From contig CAIIXF020000039.1 of NCBI GenBank assembly GCA_903813345.2, forward strand, positions 1-46,000: a stretch of 46,000 bases of DNA, in the 5' to 3' direction. The translations under genes and the position numbers were made by a program. The notes under the pieces are model-generated. The model searched no databases, was not told the origin of the DNA, and worked only from the letters and a program-made list of their open reading frames with translations. The DNA comes from Owenia fusiformis (Eukaryota; Annelida; Polychaeta; Sabellida; Oweniidae). Each line of letters opens with the position of its first letter. Position 1 is the stretch's first letter. Shown piece after piece: positions 39,501-45,500 of this stretch.

Positions 39501-42500
39501 TCTCCACTTAAACAAAACAGTTTGGAAACATTAATATCTGATAATTTAAGGTTTTCCACTCCTGAAGGGCCTCTAGGTCTATGAAATTCAATAATCCACT
39601 CAGTAAAAATACGATTTCTCTGCAACCTGATGTCCAATCAAGATCATTCAAATATATATGTTTTACTGACACGTTTGGGCGTCCATGAATAAAATTGCTT
39701 GTGAAAACTATTTACAAAAGTGTTCCAGAGACTCTAATCTACTTGGCTAAGGTTTTATTTGAAGATACATTGCCTTATTAAGCAGGTAGAGGGGCATACA
39801 GAACACGGAAGCAAATGCTATGTTGAAAATTTTCTATATTTCAATTTGAACCTGTGTTTACATGTCACGTAGGCCAGTGTTTTATATGGGGATTATATGT
39901 ACTTTACTTGTTTACATGAACGTAAATCATTACATGAAATCTGCATTCTTCTGGGTTTAATCTGGGTTTGTATTGTCTTATTGGGGCTTTTCGACTTTAA
40001 AACAAACCCTATCTAAATGGATTGTGTCTCGGGAACGATTTTGTAAATAGTTATTATAAACAATTCTGAAAGAATATCACATATTTTTGTCTTCCCGATT
40101 TCAGTCATGAATTACGTCAATTTCTCGTACAAACATTGGGTAGACGTTGTCATAACCGGATGCCCGAACGTGTCAGGAACATATAGATACTCGAATGATG
40201 TTGATTGAACATCAGGTTGCAGAGAAATCGTAATTTTACTGAGTGGCTTCACGAAAAAATAAGCAGCACTTTAGGCCACCTTAAATACAACTCGTCAGTT
40301 GTATCCAGTTGGAATCCCAGCGTAATTGTTTTAATTATATGTTTGTGCTTTGATTTTACGCTGAAAACATTTATAACTACGTCAACTTTATAATAAAACA
40401 TTTATTAACTTTTCAGTTGTATTAAAATGTAAAATATGATATTTGTCAGCTTATTGCTTTCTGGAGAACAGTAAAGGTTTAAATTTGGTACAATGAATCG
40501 GACACTCATGTAAATCGACATGGTTATAACATTGAACTCAATGCAGTAAATTAGTTATTTCTATGAATCACAGCGGGATTGGTTTCATTTTATATGATTG
40601 CCAACTCTGGCGTTTTTTTGTAATTGCTTTTGACTGCTGTAAATGTGAAACTGATACAGTATTATTCAATTGTTTTATGTCTTGGTCACATTTGCTCCGA
40701 TTTTCACTACGGCGCCCGGCCGATTGAGTATTGTGTTCAGAAATGTATTTTGAACAAAATACTCGCAGCAAATGTGATCCAGGCATTACACAGCGATATT
40801 TCGAACATACTATTGTTGCTTAACCACGACCTAGCCAACTCCTTATTTAAATCCAACGATAGGAGCTCATGGAAAGTATACATTTTAACTTTTATACATC
40901 TTTACAAATACTAGAAATCTACATGTTCGAGTGGATCACGAAAGGTCCCCATATAGCAGCAGCCTCCATAAAATGCAAAATACCTGTATTGATAACTTGA
41001 CTTTGACTGATTTTTGAATTGAGATGAACTTGTTGAAACCTCGTGAAACGCCAGTTACTAGTACCTAGATGTGACCTTGAAATAACGTTTGCCAATACAC
41101 ATTGACTTTGACCTTAGGTCACCTAATCATGTGTCGTCAAGGGCCATTGTAGCCCTCAAGGTCCTTTCAACGCCAAATACTTAGATATTAATTTTTGATC
41201 TTGAAACAAACTTGACCCAGTAACATTGGCCTTGAACTCAGTTCACCTAATCGTTGGTTGCCAAGGGTCACAGCAGCCCAAAGGACTTTAAATCACCAAA
41301 TACATAGATATTGATATTTTACATAGGAATGACCTTGACTTCAGGTCACCTAATCATGCCTCATCAAGGGTCGAATCTCAGACCAAGGGTAAAAAACGCG
41401 TAAACCTAGATATTGACATTTTAAAGAGAGAATCGGATCTAGCAAGCAGTCTAACAAAAAAATTGTTTCAATTTTAGAATATTTCTGGCTTATGTCATTC
41501 CTTTTCATGTCTATTATCTAAAAATCCCAAAACTGCACACTTTATTTCAGGAAAACTAAAGAGTTTACAACAATGACTTTTGTATATTTCTTCTATAAGA
41601 ATGGTTACTTATAATTTACAATTTTGCACTTTTAATCTATTATAACTTCATCAATTTCTAACATATCGTAAATATTTTGTGAGATATTGTATTTGAGATT
41701 GCAAGGAATAGATAAGTACGTCAATTGTACATGTTGCTTGTAATTTTGTCACCTCCATATATCTGATTCTGCCTTTAACCTAGAATGACTTTGACCTCTG
41801 ACCTTAGTAGAACGCTCACTGGCCCATCAAGTATGAGGGCAAAAGGAGATGTCGAGACCTACTATAAAAGCATGTTTGGTCTGTCTGTCATTTTGTCTGT
41901 CTGTCGGGACATCTCCTTCTACACCATTTAACCTTAGTAAGTTGGTCTGCGAAGGTCAGAGTTCATTCAAAGGTAAATCAATGTCTAGGTATTTGGCGTT
42001 TGATGATACTATGGCCCTTGGCGAATTATGATTAGATGAACCGAGGTCAACATTAATGTTTCTTGTACAAGGTCATCCCAAGGTCAAAGATAAATATTTA
42101 GGTATTTTACGTTTCAAGACCTTTGGACAAATTCGATTCAATTCAAGAATCGGTCAAGGTCAAAAAATCAATATACAGGTATTTTATATTTTTTGTAACG
42201 ATGTGTTAAAGTTAAAATGTATACAGAGATAAAATAGGTTAGCTCCTATCGTTTCCTTGTGTATACGTTTATGTCTCTGCGTAATAACGTAGATGCGAGC
42301 AGGTAGTTACCAATCTCACCACAAGGTGGCTCGTTCGGGTCAGATGGCATGGCAGGTATGGTAGAAAGTTCCCTTAAACTTAAAGTACATCTGTTTTCGT
42401 GGTTCAATTTTCATATCACCCTTAAAATGTATCTAATAGCAATGCAAATTAAAATATGTCCAGTGAACGAAAATGCAATTCAAGAATAGATATTTCACTT

Positions 42501-45500
42501 TTTGTGATTTTGTAACAATGGGGTTATTTTTTGTATATGTAACATGGTCATTTTCACATTTTATATTATTACTGTTCATATTAATCAATCCCTATTCATC
42601 TCAATATAACAGGTCCCTAAGTAGGTTGTTTGCAGTTTTACTCTTTTAATACCATGTTCACTTTTATTGAAACCAGTTATTCAACTATGCAAACTGTGTC
42701 AGTTTTATATATCTATTGTTCCATTATATGGTCTTTCTCACTCACATGTGGCTGAGTTTGCATTGGGTGTTGGCTTGTCAGTAGTTGTTGTAAGAGTTCA
42801 TGTTGTACATTACAGAGCATTGTATTTTGAACATTGAAGTTTGAAATATACTATTTTATATATACTTTAATTTGAAGTTCGAGTTATTTTATTGCCACCC
42901 ACGGGCCTTCCACACGCCCATTTACATATAACGCATTGAAACAACTTTAAAAAGTGAGCAATGTCAGTGTTGTGATAATAACGCCCCTCATACCTTTTTA
43001 TTACTGGTCGTGTAGACCATTGTTGCCTGATTTATAGCAAAAACATTGACTTTTGCACGTTGATGATGATGTGCCTTTTATAATAGATCTCATATTAGAA
43101 GCGTATCAGTTCAAAAAAATACTAGAAGACCTTACATTTTTTGCCATGCACTGCGCCTATTCATTTGGCAATTCAGTTGTACATTTTATCTTGAAAAAAA
43201 TAAATCTTCCAAATTTGTTGAGTTTTCTTGCAGAAATCGCCTACCCCCCTCCATCCATTTTGTATGATCACCGGGCGTGATTTAAGCTGCTGATATTCTT
43301 CTTTAAACGAGTCGGATTTTCAAAAATCTATAAGTTGGAGTCCCTTTATAGAAGCTTTGAACTGAATTTGCACTGCTTAATGCTGAAATTTTATTGTTTA
43401 TCCATACATTTTAAGAAAAAATGTATAAAAAATATGTTAAGCCAAATGTTGCGCCTAAAAATTCAGAAAATGTAAAAAATCAATCCAATCTGAGCTAGCG
43501 ATTCATAGGGCGAGCCATTGGGATATTTCCAGGGTTCGTACACACCTGGAAATGTCAGGGAAATTGACTTGATTTTCCAATGCTGGAAATGTCAGGTAAT
43601 TTTAAAATTAGGTCAAAAGGGCCAAAGATGACCGGGAATTTTGAAACGGTAGATATGTCAGGGAAATGTCAGGGAAATTTGTATCAGTGTTGAAAAAATA
43701 ATGTTCCAGAAAAAAAAATTAGGACTATGACAGGATATCGATGAAATCCAAAATGTAATATTTAGTTGATTCCACAGGCTAAAGTATGAAAACGTATTAC
43801 ATATATCTAAAAATTTTACACTGTCTTGATTAATGAATTTCATAGATCTAGAGGCCCTTCAGGAGTGGAAAACCTTACATTATCAGAGATTAATGTTTCC
43901 AAACTGTTTTGAAACAAACTAACGTCTTGTTTTCAACCTACACCTTGCTCCTTTCTGTCGTATTTAATAAAACAAAAATAGTATATCAATGAGGGATACG
44001 AACCACTCACCTGGGACTTGTTTATTCACTAGCGCCATAGGCGTTCTACTATTCTGGATACAACTGACGAGTCGTATTTAAGTGGAGACAAAAGTGAGGA
44101 TCATTTTGAATTGACGCTCGGTATAAATATATAATACTTTTGTTCTCTCATATCGGTAGCTCGTTGGCCTCATGGTTAGCGTGCCTGGCTTCCATTGTCT
44201 AGGTTAGTTGATCGAGACCCGTTCATGTCGAACTTTTTGATTTGCTTGTTGTCAAGATATAATAAGTAGGGCAAATTCCAGAAAAAGAAGATCAAAAATA
44301 CTCCAATGGAGTATAAAATTGTCACCAGGATTCTGGAATGAGACGAATGTTAACTCGTGAAATCTCGGTAGATAAAGTAGGTCAGAAAATCCGGATTAAT
44401 CCGAACAAGGTTCGGGAATTTCCGTCATAAGAAGTAGGTCAAAAATACTCCAATGGAGTATAAAATTGTCACCAGGATTCCGAAGTACGACGAATCGAAT
44501 CGACAAACTTCGGTACAATAATGAAGTGCATAAAAACCGAAATGACAGGTGTCAGGGGCTTCCCCTCATCTTTCCCGACGTGGTTCTTAAAGCCTTATAT
44601 GGATCTATCACGCGACATTCAAAATGACGTTCCTATATGGTTCTATGGGCCTTATATGGATCTTTCGAACACGTGACCTAATACCAAATCAAAATCAAAA
44701 TTTTACCTTGACCATTGGATGGGATCTCATAGAAAATATCAAAGAAAACATATTCTCGTGATCCTTAAATCACTTAAATTCGATCATTTTATCTTCACCC
44801 CTTGATGGAATTTTATGAAAGAAGTTATGAAAACACATCATCATGTAAGGGTTTTCACCTAAATTAGCTCGTTTTATCTTGACCCTTCAATTGAATTTCA
44901 TTGAAAAATGTTTCATGAAAAATATCATCATGTTATGATTTGTATTTAAATAAGACCGTTTCATCTAAATACTTGCTGGATAATATTTCATAAAAGATGC
45001 ACTTTAAAAATATTTCAGGATTTGCCTTAATTTATCAATGTAATGTAAGTATTAGATTGACTCTCAAATAGGGTTCTATTTTAACTTTTTTTATTGAAAT
45101 TAATACTAGGCAGGACTCACTCTCTAAATAGCTAATAAAAATTCAACCCTTGGATGTGATTTCGTTGAAAAAAAAATATGACAAGTCCAGAATCAAATGA
45201 TTTGTCCAGAACCTCTTAAGATCCTGTTTTTGGATGAAAGCTACAGAGCCTTCTGTAAAGGAATGCTATAGAAATCAAATGAATGCATAGTATTTTACTG
45301 TTCGGTTTAGATTAAAAACATAAGCTTTAATGGCAACATTGGCTGTATACCTCCATTGAAAACATTCTGTTTATTGTTGACCTCGACTGATATCATGTAT
45401 CCACGCTGGATCGTATTAGCAGTATTCATTATTTTCCGAACAATGTTTATAGGTCCAGGAGCTTAAGCAGGAACTGTTGGAGTCAAAAAACAAGCTGAAA

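Larger units (their letters stand above)
38894..45228 (+). mobile_element. Copy e: left-truncated transposon with the long M3 and no M4
   Basis: Starts inside a left arm (TTTGATTTGGTATTAGGTCA), has a deletion from the tRNA-like side (after TCTCCACTTAAA, about 39512) to CAAAACAGTTTGG, then an interior in normal orientation: M1 39596-40246, M2 about 40685, long M3 40857-42251, M4-empty site 42976-42980, GGAAATGTCAGG block about 43530-43708, a 120-bp unique spacer (43709-43828), and a full right arm (about 43880-45228, ends CTTAAGATCCTGTT). Confidence 0.82.

Noticed and set aside
21045-45228. Polinton/Maverick or LTR retrotransposon
   Set aside because: No polymerase, integrase, protease or capsid-like frames. 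The arms are inverted rather than direct repeats, and the termini lack the expected TG..CA or AG..TC pattern.
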